Below are positions 14,325 through 23,111 of a stretch of DNA of 32,153 nucleotides, piece by piece. Made by a program: the position numbers and the translations under genes. Within the stretch, counting starts at the first letter, position 1; each line of letters opens with the position of its first letter. Source of the DNA: DATFLL01 sp035267785 (GTDB taxonomy: Bacteria > Pseudomonadota > Gammaproteobacteria > DATFLL01); NCBI GenBank assembly GCA_035267785.1, contig DATFLL010000129.1, positions 1 to 32,153 of the forward strand. The letters run 5' to 3'. The notes under the pieces were generated by a model. It did no database searches. It worked only from the letters and a program-made list of their open reading frames with translations, and had not been told where the DNA came from.

Positions 14325-14597
14325 ATGCCGCCCATCGATATCACACTGGATCAATTGCGCCGCATGATCGGGCTGCACGTGCGCCATGAGGGGATCGTGT
14401 GCGCGATTATCGAAGTGCTGGAGGATGGGCCGTCGCTGGTCCTGCAGGACCTTGGGCAGAGCACCACGATCCAGCCCAATCAGTACGGCGATGCGCGGCG
14501 GCGGGTTCCGGTGACGTACACCGTGCCGGTACTCACGCCCGAGCGCGATGAGCTGCATGCGGATTTTCTGGCCCTGGAGCTGGTCGAGGAAACCTAG
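14325..14597 (+). CDS. Small conserved-looking protein of unknown function
   Basis: A 90-residue soluble protein that I do not recognise. It starts IDITLDQLRRMIGLHVRHEG, then has IIEVLEDGPSLVLQD and a C-terminal VPVLTPERDELHADFLAL. The alternating beta pattern suggests a small barrel-like domain that binds something, but no family is assigned. It is the only plus-strand gene between 8 and 23 kb. Its stop codon (14595–14597) overlaps the convergent kdsB stop by sharing the palindrome CTAG. A weak AGGA lies upstream of the ATG. Codon use is like its neighbours, and the competing minus-strand frame is a shadow. Confidence 0.7.
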   Translation: MPPIDITLDQLRRMIGLHVRHEGIVCAIIEVLEDGPSLVLQDLGQSTTIQPNQYGDARRRVPVTYTVPVLTPERDELHADFLALELVEET

Positions 14598-15367
14598 ACC
14601 GGGGCGACCCCGCTGAGTTGGGCCTCGGCCCTTTTGAGATCGGCCTCCGTATCCACGCCATGGGCCGGCACCTCGGCGGCCACATCCACGAAGATCCTCC
14701 CCCCGTACCACAGCACCCGCAGCTGCTCGAGCGATTCGGACTGCTCCAGGAGGCAGGGCGCACTGCGTGTGAACTCGGTGAGATAACCGGCGCGGTAGGC
14801 GTAGAGTCCGATGTGGCGAAAGTGAATCCCGTCGCCTTCGGGCAGGGCCTCGGTCGACTGAGCGAAGGCGTCCCGATGCCAGGGAATGGGGGCACGACTG
14901 AAATACAGTGCAAAGCCCTGCGCGTCGCGCACGACCTTGACGCAGTGGGGATCGAAGACCTCGGCCGATGAATGGATAGGCGAGCACAGCGTGGCCGCTT
15001 GCGCGGCCGTATGAACATTCAGGGCCTCGGCGACCTGGCGCAGCAGCAACGGCGGCATCAGAGGCTCATCGCCTTGAAGATTCACAACCAGGGCATCGTC
15101 CGGCCAGCCCAGGCGCTGCACCACCTCGGCAAGGCGGTCCGTGCCGGAGGCATGATCGGTGCGTGTCATGCAAACGTTGGCGCCGAACCCCTTGGCGGCC
15201 TCGGCGATACGCTTATCGTCGGTGGCGATCACGACCTCTGCCGCGCCGCTCTCCCGTGCGCGCGCATGGACATGCTGGATCATCGGCTTACCCGCAATGG
15301 GCAGTAGCGGCTTACCGGGCAGGCGCACCGATGCGTAACGTGCCGGGATGACGATGCGAAACTCCAT
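14594..15367 (-). CDS. kdsB: CMP-Kdo synthetase (3-deoxy-manno-octulosonate cytidylyltransferase)
   Basis: A 257-residue nucleotidyltransferase that aligns along its whole length with E. coli KdsB. Motifs: IPARYASVRLPGKPL at the N terminus for CTP binding, ARESGA, VCMTRTDHASGTDRLAEV, NLQGDEPLM, VKVVRDAQGFALYFSRAPIPW (in two pieces), and HIGLYAYRAGYL with LEQLRVLWYG. Family knowledge: it activates Kdo with CTP for addition to lipid A in the cytoplasm. It follows the Trm112 gene by 12 bases on the same strand and ends the envelope operon. It fits with lpxK and msbA upstream. Confidence 0.97.
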   Translation of the reverse strand: MEFRIVIPARYASVRLPGKPLLPIAGKPMIQHVHARARESGAAEVVIATDDKRIAEAAKGFGANVCMTRTDHASGTDRLAEVVQRLGWPDDALVVNLQGDEPLMPPLLLRQVAEALNVHTAAQAATLCSPIHSSAEVFDPHCVKVVRDAQGFALYFSRAPIPWHRDAFAQSTEALPEGDGIHFRHIGLYAYRAGYLTEFTRSAPCLLEQSESLEQLRVLWYGGRIFVDVAAEVPAHGVDTEADLKRAEAQLSGVAPV

Positions 15368-15379
15368 CCGGGCCCGTCC

Positions 15380-15559
15380 CTAGACTTCTTCGTCCGCCTC
15401 GAGTTGACGCGCCTGGTCCTCGAGCATTACCGGGATATCGTCGCGAATGGGATAGGCCAGCCGATCGGCCTTGCAGATGAGCTCGGCACTGTCCTTCTTG
15501 TAAACTAGGGGACCCTTGCAGATTGGACAGGCCAGTATGTCGAGCAGTTTCTTATCCAT
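15380..15559 (-). CDS. ycaR: Trm112-family small zinc-ribbon protein (YcaR-like)
   Basis: A 59-residue protein, MDKKLLDILACPICKGPL onward, close to E. coli YcaR in length and sequence, including LICKADRLAYPIRDDIPVML. The CPxC pair and a single later Cys make a reduced Trm112 zinc ribbon. Family knowledge: Trm112-like proteins activate methyltransferases in eukaryotes and archaea; the bacterial role is unclear, although the gene is constantly found between lpxK and kdsB. The ATG at 15559 overlaps the lpxK stop by eight bases, which supports this start over an upstream ATG. Confidence 0.93.
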   Translation of the reverse strand: MDKKLLDILACPICKGPLVYKKDSAELICKADRLAYPIRDDIPVMLEDQARQLEADEEV

Positions 15560-16535
15560 GGTTTGAACTCTCCAGCAGCTTGAGCAGGTGCACACCGAAG
15601 GCCTCGTCGAGCTGGGCCTTCACGGGTACGTACCAGTAATGGGGACGCGCAAAGCGCCGACACTTCACCGCATCCTTCTCGGTCATGACCACAGGCTCGT
15701 CATCCCCGAAATCCAGATCGGCCTCGGTAAAGGGATGATGGTCCGGGAAGGGGTGCTCGTTCACCGTCACACCGTGGCTGCGCAGCATGTCGAAAAAACG
15801 ATCCGGATTGCCGATCCCGGCCACCGCGTGGACAGTCTGCCCGCGCAGGCTCTCCAGTGGCCGCGGCGCCTCGCCGTTCTCCAGATGATGCAGCTCCTCT
15901 ACCGTGTACAGCATACGGTATTCATTGTGCGCGGCAAGGCCGTTGGTTACCACGCAGTCGACCCGCTCCAGGCGCGAGACGGGTTCGCGCAGCGGCCCCG
16001 CGGGCAGACAAAAGCCGTTGCCGAAACGGCGCACGCCGTCGATAACGGCAATTTCCACGTCGCGGCCGAGCGCATAGTGCTGCATGCCGTCGTCGGAGAC
16101 GATGACATCGCACCGGGCGTGCGCCAGCAGCGCCCGCGCCGCCGAAACGCGGTCTGGACCGACGGCCATCGGACAGCCGGTCCGCCGCGCGGTCAGCACC
16201 GCCTCGTCGCCGACCATATAGGGATCGGAGTCGGCACGCACCTGCTGCGGCCATCGCCTGGCGCGCCCGCGATAACCGCGACTGACGATCCCGGGGGCAT
16301 AGCCCGCCTGCTTGAGCCGCCCCGCCACCCAGATCACCAGCGGCGTCTTGCCGGTGCCGCCGACGGTGATGTTGCCGACCACCACCACCGGCACCGGCAG
16401 GCGCGTCGTACGCAGCAAACCGAGGCGATAGAGCCAGCGGCGCAGCCACACCAGCGTGCAGAACAGCCAGCTGAGCGGGCGCAGCGCGAGACTCACCGCG
16501 GTACGGTTGTACCAGTGGCGTTCCAGGCGGCTCAC
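15552..16535 (-). CDS. lpxK: Tetraacyldisaccharide 4'-kinase LpxK
   Basis: A 327-residue membrane-associated kinase that phosphorylates the lipid A disaccharide precursor at the 4' position, using ATP, on the inner face of the inner membrane. A hydrophobic N-terminal helix (about 14–40) is followed by the P-loop GGTGKT (59–64), SRGYRG, VGDEAVL, SDDGMQHYAL with the catalytic Asp pair, and FPDHHPFTEADL. Start: GTG 16535 overlaps the upstream gene's TGA as GTGA; the long open frame upstream of it is a shadow of that gene. It forms a coupled chain with the Kdo-transferase-like gene before it and the Trm112 gene after it. Confidence 0.95.
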   Translation of the reverse strand: MSRLERHWYNRTAVSLALRPLSWLFCTLVWLRRWLYRLGLLRTTRLPVPVVVVGNITVGGTGKTPLVIWVAGRLKQAGYAPGIVSRGYRGRARRWPQQVRADSDPYMVGDEAVLTARRTGCPMAVGPDRVSAARALLAHARCDVIVSDDGMQHYALGRDVEIAVIDGVRRFGNGFCLPAGPLREPVSRLERVDCVVTNGLAAHNEYRMLYTVEELHHLENGEAPRPLESLRGQTVHAVAGIGNPDRFFDMLRSHGVTVNEHPFPDHHPFTEADLDFGDDEPVVMTEKDAVKCRRFARPHYWYVPVKAQLDEAFGVHLLKLLESSNHG

Positions 16536-17743
16536 CAGTCGTACATCCTCTTTAACAGCTCTTCGACGACCTCGGCACTGCGGCGCCGCTCCAACCACAG
16601 CCGCCGACGGCAGGCATCGCCCAGACGCCGCGCCTCGGGCGGACGCGTGCGGTACGCCTCCCAGCGCGCAAGACAGGCATCCATATCGGCATCGACCGCC
16701 CACGCATCGCCTGCCCCGCCCTCCTCCAGGGCGGACCGTTCTGCGCCGGGGGCAAAGCTCACCGGCACTCCCCCGGCCAGGGCCTGCCACAGCACCGCTC
16801 GCGGCGCGGCGGCCAGGTGAATCAGATCCGAGGATACCGACAAGGCCGGATACCAGCGCGGTTCGTCGGCCCAGATCAACGTGCCGGGCTCGGCCGGCTG
16901 GCGCGACCACCCGCTGAGACGCAGCACCGAGCCGCCAGTGCCGCTCAGCGCCGATTCGATACCCTCGGCGCCACCGTCGACCGACACGCACAACAGACTA
17001 TCGGCGGACAGGGAATGCGCCCGCCAAACGCGAACGGCATCGACCGCGGAAGCCGCATCGGGAAAATGCATCCACGCCAGCATCGGTTCCGCCGCACCGC
17101 CCATCATGGCACGAAAGCTAGGCTCGACCTGAGCCTCGACCAATTGCGCCAGGGGATCGGCCGCCGGTGCCACAAAGCCGCACCGCCCACTCGCCTGCAG
17201 CGTCTCAGCCATGTCCGCATTGACCGGGTAACAGGCCTCGACCGGGCCGTTCGACGGGACGGTGTTGTAAGCCACCACGTGGACCCCGGCGCGTTCGGCC
17301 GCGCGCACCAGATTCGAGCCCGGCGCTGCATCCACGCAGACGACCCCAAGCAGCGGCGACAGACGGCTCAGCATGCGTTGCACGGCACGCGGCGCATCGC
17401 ACGGGCCAAAACCGACTCCGATCTTTTTCATGCCCTTGAGACGCGCTTCGAGCGGTTCGGGGTAGTCTTCCTCGAAGGTAAGCACGAGGCGCACGTCGAG
17501 GCGCTTGTGGCGAAGAGCGCCGAGCAGCTCAGCCGCCAGACGCACCGAACGCTCGCTCGCCCCGGCCTTGAACCAAATGACCCGGCCCGTGCCTTCGGGT
17601 GCACGCACGTGCCCCCAGCGCGCGTTGGCGCGGGCGTGCTCGCCGCGCAGTCGGTCGCGCAGGCCGTGATACCAGAGCTCGAGCGGGGCGCTGCCGTAAC
17701 CGCCGGAGGCACCAGTCGCTTCGGGCACCCGCTTAGACGGCAT
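16532..17743 (-). CDS. Degenerate Kdo-transferase-like GT-B protein
   Basis: A 403-residue protein lying between msbA and lpxK. The N-terminal half resembles the WaaA (KdtA) Rossmann domain: LWYHGLRDRLRGE, IWFKAGASERSVRLAAELLGAL, DVRLVLTF and a Leu-rich strand LLGVVCVDAAPGSNLVRAAERAG. The positions that in WaaA hold the catalytic Glu (SxGE) and METELWPN are altered here (GASE, VDAAPGSN). The C-terminal half has the GT-B-like AVLWQALAGGVPVSFAPG. Inference: a Kdo-transferase paralogue that lost its standard chemistry, or a diverged glycosyltransferase for the core. ATG 17743 overlaps the msbA end by 11 bases, so it is coupled. I would not call it waaA. The C-terminal EVVEELLKRMYDW is unusual. 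Confidence 0.65.
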   Translation of the reverse strand: MPSKRVPEATGASGGYGSAPLELWYHGLRDRLRGEHARANARWGHVRAPEGTGRVIWFKAGASERSVRLAAELLGALRHKRLDVRLVLTFEEDYPEPLEARLKGMKKIGVGFGPCDAPRAVQRMLSRLSPLLGVVCVDAAPGSNLVRAAERAGVHVVAYNTVPSNGPVEACYPVNADMAETLQASGRCGFVAPAADPLAQLVEAQVEPSFRAMMGGAAEPMLAWMHFPDAASAVDAVRVWRAHSLSADSLLCVSVDGGAEGIESALSGTGGSVLRLSGWSRQPAEPGTLIWADEPRWYPALSVSSDLIHLAAAPRAVLWQALAGGVPVSFAPGAERSALEEGGAGDAWAVDADMDACLARWEAYRTRPPEARRLGDACRRRLWLERRRSAEVVEELLKRMYDW

Positions 17744-19520
17744 GGGGCTCGCGGAACTGCAAGCGGTACAGGGCGGCGTAGGCCCCGTCGCGGGCCAGCA
17801 GCTCGTCGTGTCGGCCCTGCTCGATGATGCGGCCGTTGTCGAGCACAACGATCAGGTCCGCCTTTTCGATCGTAGACAGCCGATGGGCGATGACCAGCGT
17901 CGTGCGATCGCGCATCAGGTCTTCCAGCGCAGCCTGGATGTGGCGTTCGGACTCCGTGTCCAGTGCGGAGGTCGCCTCGTCCAGAATCAGAATAGGAGCG
18001 TTCTTGAGCAGGGCGCGCGCTATCGCCAGGCGCTGGCGCTGACCGCCGGAGAGCAGCACGCCGTTCTCGCCGACGATCGTATTGAACCCATCCGGCAGAC
18101 GTTCGATGAAATCCAGGGCGTGAGCCGACTGCGCCGCGCGGCGCACGTCCTCTTCGCTCGCCTGACCGAGCGCGCCGTAGGCGATGTTGTGAAGAATGGT
18201 GTCGTTGAACAAGGTGACGTGCTGGCTGACCAGTGCGATGTGCTGGCGCAGGCTGTCCAGGCGGATATCGCGCGTGTCGTGGCCGTCGATGAACACCCCG
18301 CCCTCACTGACCTCGTAGAAGCGCGGCAGCAGGCTGACCAACGTCGACTTGCCCGCACCGGAACGGCCGACGAAGGCGACCGTCTTGCCGGCGGGAATGT
18401 GCAGATCGACGTCGTGCAGCACCGTGCCCTTATCCTCGGCGTAGGCGAAGGACACACGCTTGAACTCGACCTCGCCGCGGGTCGTCTCCAATACCTGGGT
18501 GCCGTGATCCTGCTCCTCGTGCAGGTCGACAAAACCGAACACACTCTGCGCCGCGGCGATGCCCTGCTGAATGACGGCGTTGACCTGCGTGAGACGCCGC
18601 ACCGGCTGCATCAGCAGCACCATGGCCGTAATGAACGAGACGAAGGTGCCTGCGGTGATCTCATCGACCATCGCGGGCAGCGTGGCCAGATAGACGATAA
18701 CGGCGAAGGCAAAAGCGACCAGCAGTTGGATAAACGGCGTACTGAAGGACTGCGTGGCCGTGAGCTTCATCTGCTGGCGCCGGTTGTATTCATTGGCCCG
18801 TTCGAACTGCGCCTCCTCGTAGCTCTGACCGCCGAAGATCTTGATGACGCGGTTGCCTTCCAGGGCCTCCTCCGAGACATGCGAGACATCGCCCATGGAC
18901 GACTGGATACGCCGGGCCAGCTTGCGAAAGCGCTTGCTGACGTAGGCCACAATCAACGCCAACACGGGTGCGATGACGACGAAGACCAGGGTGAGGAACG
19001 CGCTCTTGTAGAACATGAGTCCGAGCAGGCCGAGTATCGTGAACGTGTCGCGCACGAGCACCGTGATGGCGCTCGAAGAGGCGGTGGCGACCTGCTCGAC
19101 GTCGTAGAGTATCTTCGACAGGATCACGCCCGACGATGTCGTGTCGTAATAGCCGGCCGGCAGGCGCAGCAGCTTGCGAAACATCGCCTCGCGCAGATCG
19201 CGGATCACGCGCCGTGCAATCCAGGTCATGCCGTAGGAGGAGAAGAACCCGCCGATGGCGCGCACCGCAAAGACACCCACGATCCCGTAGGGAATCCATT
19301 TGATGACAGTCGGGTCCTGGTGGATGAAGCTGCCATCGAGCATGGGCTGCATCAGCCAGGCGAAGGCCGCGTCCGTGGAAGCGTACACCGCCATGGCCAC
19401 CACGGCACCCGCGAGTACGCGCCAGTAGGGCTTGACGTGCTTGAGCAGCCGGCGATACGCCGCCCCCGCCCGGTGTTCGCCACCCGGCGCACCGGCAGAC
19501 TGTGCGTGTTGTCTCGCCAT
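17733..19520 (-). CDS. msbA: Lipid A export ABC transporter MsbA
   Basis: A 595-residue half-transporter: six-helix permease domain (about 30–320) fused to an ATPase. Walker A GRSGAGKS spans 385–392, the signature LSGGQ 490–494 and Walker B LILDE 511–515, with the H-loop in IAHRLST. Family knowledge: a homodimer flips core lipid A from the inner to the outer leaflet of the inner membrane. An extra Gly/Ala/His-containing tail of about 20 residues precedes the usual start. The context of exbD/exbB upstream and lpxK downstream supports lipid A over drug export. The gene follows exbD by six bases. Confidence 0.95.
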   Translation of the reverse strand: MARQHAQSAGAPGGEHRAGAAYRRLLKHVKPYWRVLAGAVVAMAVYASTDAAFAWLMQPMLDGSFIHQDPTVIKWIPYGIVGVFAVRAIGGFFSSYGMTWIARRVIRDLREAMFRKLLRLPAGYYDTTSSGVILSKILYDVEQVATASSSAITVLVRDTFTILGLLGLMFYKSAFLTLVFVVIAPVLALIVAYVSKRFRKLARRIQSSMGDVSHVSEEALEGNRVIKIFGGQSYEEAQFERANEYNRRQQMKLTATQSFSTPFIQLLVAFAFAVIVYLATLPAMVDEITAGTFVSFITAMVLLMQPVRRLTQVNAVIQQGIAAAQSVFGFVDLHEEQDHGTQVLETTRGEVEFKRVSFAYAEDKGTVLHDVDLHIPAGKTVAFVGRSGAGKSTLVSLLPRFYEVSEGGVFIDGHDTRDIRLDSLRQHIALVSQHVTLFNDTILHNIAYGALGQASEEDVRRAAQSAHALDFIERLPDGFNTIVGENGVLLSGGQRQRLAIARALLKNAPILILDEATSALDTESERHIQAALEDLMRDRTTLVIAHRLSTIEKADLIVVLDNGRIIEQGRHDELLARDGAYAALYRLQFREPHAV

Positions 19521-19526
19521 GGGGCG

Positions 19527-19946
19527 CTACTTTTCGTGTTTCTTCTTGGTCGCGAAAGTCAGACGGGTCAGACCGACCTGGCGCGCCGCATCCATGGCGG
19601 TGATGACGGCCTGATACGGCGTCTTGCGATCGGAGCTGATGATGAGCTGAGGGTTCTTGTGGTCGCCGACCACCTTGCGCAGGGCGCGCTTGAGCGTCTC
19701 GATATCGGTGTTGACTACCGCCTGCTGATTGATGAAGTAGCGGCCCTGGGCGTCGATGCCAATCTCGATGTGAAACTTCTTGGCCTCGAGCTGTTTGCCG
19801 CTGGCCTGCGGCAGATCGATGTTGATCTGGGACTCGCGGTTGAAGGTCGTCGAAACCATAAAGAAGATGAGCAGCAGGAACACCACGTCGATGAGCGACG
19901 TAATGTCCACCAGCGATTCATCCGTCCGCGGGCGGCGCAGGTTCAT
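19527..19946 (-). CDS. exbD: Biopolymer transport protein ExbD/TolR
   Basis: A 139-residue protein with a short cytoplasmic N terminus, one membrane helix (about 15–33) holding the proton-conducting Asp20 in SLIDVVFLLLIFFMV, and a periplasmic domain with LPQASGK near residue 45. Family knowledge: ExbD/TolR pairs with ExbB/TolQ to harvest the proton motive force for outer-membrane processes. No tonB or tolA gene is in the window. The ATG overlaps the exbB stop as ATGA. The location beside msbA, lpxK and comEC is shared with Pseudomonas, where its target is also unclear. Confidence 0.93.
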   Translation of the reverse strand: MNLRRPRTDESLVDITSLIDVVFLLLIFFMVSTTFNRESQINIDLPQASGKQLEAKKFHIEIGIDAQGRYFINQQAVVNTDIETLKRALRKVVGDHKNPQLIISSDRKTPYQAVITAMDAARQVGLTRLTFATKKKHEK

Positions 19947-20578
19947 GCGGCCGCGTCCTCCCGGCGCTCCTCCTCGCGATCACCGTGCATGACCTCGACG
20001 ATCTTCAGAGCGTCCTCTTCCATCTTCACTACCAAATCGTCGACCTTGCCGCGGAAATAGCGGTGGAACAGCAGCGCCGGGATCGCCACCGACAGGCCAG
20101 CGGCCGTGGTGATCAGGGCCTGGGAGATGCCGCCGGCCAATACGGTCGGGTTGCCCACGCCGTGGGTGGTGATGGCGGCGAAGACCTTGATCATGCCCAC
20201 GACGGTACCGAGCAAGCCCAGCAGGGGGCTGACGGCCGCGACGGTACCCAGCGCGTTTAAGAAACGCTCAAGCTCATGGACCACCTGATGGCCCGTCTCC
20301 TCGATGCTTTCCTTCATGACGCCGCGCGAGTGATGGCGGTTGGCCAGGCCGGCCGCCAGGATGCGCCCGAGCGGGGAATTGGCGCGCAAGGCCTCCAGCT
20401 GCGTGCTGTCCAGGGTACCGTTCTTGTACCACTGCCAGACCTGGGCGACCAAATGTTTGGGGGCGACACGCTTGCGCTGCAGGGTCCAAAAACGCTCACC
20501 CACAATGGCCAGCGCCACTACCGAGCACAGCAGGATCGGAATCATCAGCCATCCGCCGGCCTCGATCATTTCAAACAC
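19943..20578 (-). CDS. exbB: Biopolymer transport protein ExbB/TolQ (MotA/TolQ/ExbB proton channel)
   Basis: A 211-residue channel protein. The first membrane helix is at about 7–26 (GGWLMIPILLCSVVALAIVG). The typical pair of later helices contains AVSPLLGLLGTVVGMIKVF and ISQALITTAAGLSVAIPALLFH with the conserved Thr and Gly. Start: I choose GTG 20578 with AGGGG eight bases upstream; ATG three codons later is possible. A longer frame into comEC is rejected. Family knowledge: pentameric ExbB with ExbD forms the proton-driven motor. It begins the exbB–exbD–msbA–GT–lpxK–Trm112–kdsB chain, where most genes overlap or nearly touch. Confidence 0.93.
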   Translation of the reverse strand: MFEMIEAGGWLMIPILLCSVVALAIVGERFWTLQRKRVAPKHLVAQVWQWYKNGTLDSTQLEALRANSPLGRILAAGLANRHHSRGVMKESIEETGHQVVHELERFLNALGTVAAVSPLLGLLGTVVGMIKVFAAITTHGVGNPTVLAGGISQALITTAAGLSVAIPALLFHRYFRGKVDDLVVKMEEDALKIVEVMHGDREEERREDAAA

Positions 20579-20658
20579 GTCGCATGCCCCTTTCGCTGGC
20601 GATTGATAAAACTTGGCTAATGTAGCAAAGACCGCGCGGCCCTGAAAGGCCGTAGTCC

Positions 20659-23043
20659 TCATGGGGAATGCCAATAGCGTCGGTGTTCGCGGCGATAAAC
20701 AAAGGGACCCGCCAGGCCGTGCGCCGAGCCCGACCCCAGGCGGAAGCCGATCGCGCCCCCGGCGGCCGAGTCCAGGCGCCGAGCCCCGATGGCCCGGTAG
20801 CGCTCGACCACCCTGGCGTTGGGAAAATGGTAGCGATTTCGATAGCCGACCGGAAACAGCACGTAACTCGGGTGCACGGCCCGAACGAAAGCGGGGCTGG
20901 AGGAGGTCTTGCTGCCGTGGTGAGGTGCGACGAGCACGTCGGCGGCCAGATCGCCCGCGCGCCCCACGCCACCGCGGCCGCCGGCCTGGCTGAGCAGGCG
21001 CCGCTCGGCCGGGCGTTCGATATCGGCGCTGAGCAGGACCCGATGGCCACCCGCGGAGATCCGCAGTACGCAGGAACCGTTGTTGCCCGCCCCCGGGCGG
21101 GGCACCAGCGGATTGAGGATCCGGAAATCCACGCCATCCCAGCGCCAGTGCTGGCCGCGCCGGCACGCCTCGACACCTCGTTGGAGTCCGGACGCGGCCC
21201 AATTCAGGCGTGCCGGTACGGAGCTGAGCACGCGGCCGGCGGGCACCGCGCGCAGCAGCGAACGGGCCCCGCCGATGTGGTCGTTGTCACCGTGGCTCAC
21301 AATGAGCATATCGAGCCGGTGCCAGCCGGCGTGGCGCAGGAATGGCACGACGACGGCCTCCCCGGCGTCGAACCGGGCGCTGAACCGCGCCCCGGTGTCG
21401 AACACGAGGACATGCCGGTGCGTCTGGACGACGGCCGACAGGCCCTGTCCGACGTCCAGCAGAGTGAACCACGCCTCGCCCGGTCCGGGCCGCGGCGCCC
21501 GGGCCAGGACCAGCGGCGCGAGCAGCACCAGCCCCAGCCAGCGCCCCGGCAGGCCGCGCGGGCCCAGCAGCAGGGCCACACCCACCGCCGCCAGCGCGAG
21601 CACGGCCAGAAGCGTTCCAGCCGGCCCCACGGGCGCGGTCCATTGGGCGGCCGGCAGGGCGCCCAGCCAACCGAGCGCCGTCCACAAACCACCCACCAGC
21701 CAGGCGGTCAGTTTCAACAATGGGGTGCCCAGACCGACGCCGAAGGGGGTGCCCAACGCCGCCAGGGCGAGCCCGGTCAGGCTCAAGGGGACGATGACCA
21801 GGCTGACCAGGGGCACCGCGGCCAGATTGGCAAGGGGCGAGACCAAAGAGGCCTGCTGGAACTGCCACAGCAGGACCGGCAGCAAACCCAGCGTGACCAC
21901 CCATTGGACGCGGCCCCACTGGTACCAGCGCGGACCGCGCCGCAGGCGCCCGGTCATGCCGTACAGGATGGCCGCCACCGCCGCATACGACAGCCAGAGC
22001 CCGGGCGCCATGACCGCCAGCGGATCGAAAACCAGCACCGCCAGCAGGGCGAGGATCAGTGTCCGGCTGGGGGTGACCGCGCGCTGGCTCAAAACGGCGA
22101 CCGCAACCACCGCCAGCATGATCAGGGCCCGCTGCGTGGGCAGCGAAAATCCCGCCAGCAGGCTGTAAAGCAGCGCCGCAGCCAGCCCGGCCAGCGCGCC
22201 GGCTTTGGGGGCTGGCAGCCATAGGGCCGCGCGGGCCGAGCGGGCCCACAGACGTGCCGCGAGCAGCCAGACCAGGCCCGCGATGAGCCCGATGTGGAGC
22301 CCGGAGATAGCCAGCAGGTGACTCGTTCCCGTGCGCCGCAGGACTTCCCAATCGGCGTTGTCCAGCTCGCCGCGCTCACCCAGGGTCAGCGCGACGATGA
22401 CCGCCCGTTCCCGCCCGCGCGGCAGCGCCGCCCGGATCCGTCCGCGCAGCCACTGGCGCACGGACTGGACGACATAGGAGGCCGAGGGTGGTCCCAATCG
22501 CTCGTTCTCGACGTGGGCCCGCACGTAGCCCGTGGCCCCGATCCCCCGCCGGAACAGCCAGCCCTCATAATCGAATCCGCCAGGGTTCATGAATCCGTGC
22601 GGGCGCTTGAGGCGCACCGTCAGCCGCCAGGGCTCACCGGCCCGCAGGCGCGGTGCGCGCCCGTACCAACTCAGACGCACCCGTCCCGGGCCGTCGTAGG
22701 AACGGTCTTTGTAGGACAGACGCTCTACGTCGAACTCGAAGCGCACGCTGTGGGCGTGCACCGACGGCAAGGTGGCGATATGTCCGGTCAGGGTGAGATT
22801 GCGCCCCTCGAGCTTGGGCGGCAGCGGATGCGGCACCGCCGAGTGCGCGGCCAGCAGTGTCCACAGGAAGCCTGCCCCGGCCCAGGCCCCCAGTCGTACG
22901 ATGCCGCGCAGCGGTCCGCGTGGCGGATACAGCGCGAGCCACCCGAGGAGAGGCAGGGCGGCGGCCCAGGCCGCGGGCGGGAGGGCCGGCAGCTGCTGGA
23001 AAAACAGAATGCCGACGGCGAATGCGATCGTCCCTGAACGCAT
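20659..23043 (-). CDS. comEC: ComEC/Rec2 DNA-uptake channel
   Basis: A 794-residue inner-membrane protein. Several N-terminal helices precede a DUF4131/OB-like domain (about 60–180). The Competence domain follows, with the family stretch TGTSHLLAISGLHIGLIAGL and many membrane helices (about 230–510). A metallo-beta-lactamase-like domain closes it, starting LLDVGQGLSAVV and carrying SHGDNDH (583–589) and APHHGS. Family knowledge: ComEC imports single-stranded DNA during natural transformation, and the lactamase domain probably degrades the non-entering strand. The DxDH metal motif is intact, so the nuclease part may be active. Other competence genes are not in the window. It diverges from the DUF2062 gene. 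Confidence 0.95.
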   Translation of the reverse strand: MRSGTIAFAVGILFFQQLPALPPAAWAAALPLLGWLALYPPRGPLRGIVRLGAWAGAGFLWTLLAAHSAVPHPLPPKLEGRNLTLTGHIATLPSVHAHSVRFEFDVERLSYKDRSYDGPGRVRLSWYGRAPRLRAGEPWRLTVRLKRPHGFMNPGGFDYEGWLFRRGIGATGYVRAHVENERLGPPSASYVVQSVRQWLRGRIRAALPRGRERAVIVALTLGERGELDNADWEVLRRTGTSHLLAISGLHIGLIAGLVWLLAARLWARSARAALWLPAPKAGALAGLAAALLYSLLAGFSLPTQRALIMLAVVAVAVLSQRAVTPSRTLILALLAVLVFDPLAVMAPGLWLSYAAVAAILYGMTGRLRRGPRWYQWGRVQWVVTLGLLPVLLWQFQQASLVSPLANLAAVPLVSLVIVPLSLTGLALAALGTPFGVGLGTPLLKLTAWLVGGLWTALGWLGALPAAQWTAPVGPAGTLLAVLALAAVGVALLLGPRGLPGRWLGLVLLAPLVLARAPRPGPGEAWFTLLDVGQGLSAVVQTHRHVLVFDTGARFSARFDAGEAVVVPFLRHAGWHRLDMLIVSHGDNDHIGGARSLLRAVPAGRVLSSVPARLNWAASGLQRGVEACRRGQHWRWDGVDFRILNPLVPRPGAGNNGSCVLRISAGGHRVLLSADIERPAERRLLSQAGGRGGVGRAGDLAADVLVAPHHGSKTSSSPAFVRAVHPSYVLFPVGYRNRYHFPNARVVERYRAIGARRLDSAAGGAIGFRLGSGSAHGLAGPFVYRREHRRYWHSP

Positions 23044-23111
23044 GATGGCACATCCTTTGTGCGCAGCGCTAAATGTTGGATAATGTCGCCCACCTATTGT
23101 GGGCGGCAGGC

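Noticed and set aside
16536..16991. Upstream extension of lpxK
   Set aside because: It overlaps the Kdo-transferase-like gene in another frame; LpxK proteins start near GTG 16535, which also forms a GTGA overlap.
20579..21202. Upstream extension of exbB into comEC
   Set aside because: The extension is an antisense or out-of-frame reading of the comEC 3' end; ExbB homology begins at the GTG at 20578.
20668..22224. 518-residue plus-strand frame across comEC
   Set aside because: It is a Gln/Arg/Gly-rich antisense shadow of comEC without motifs.
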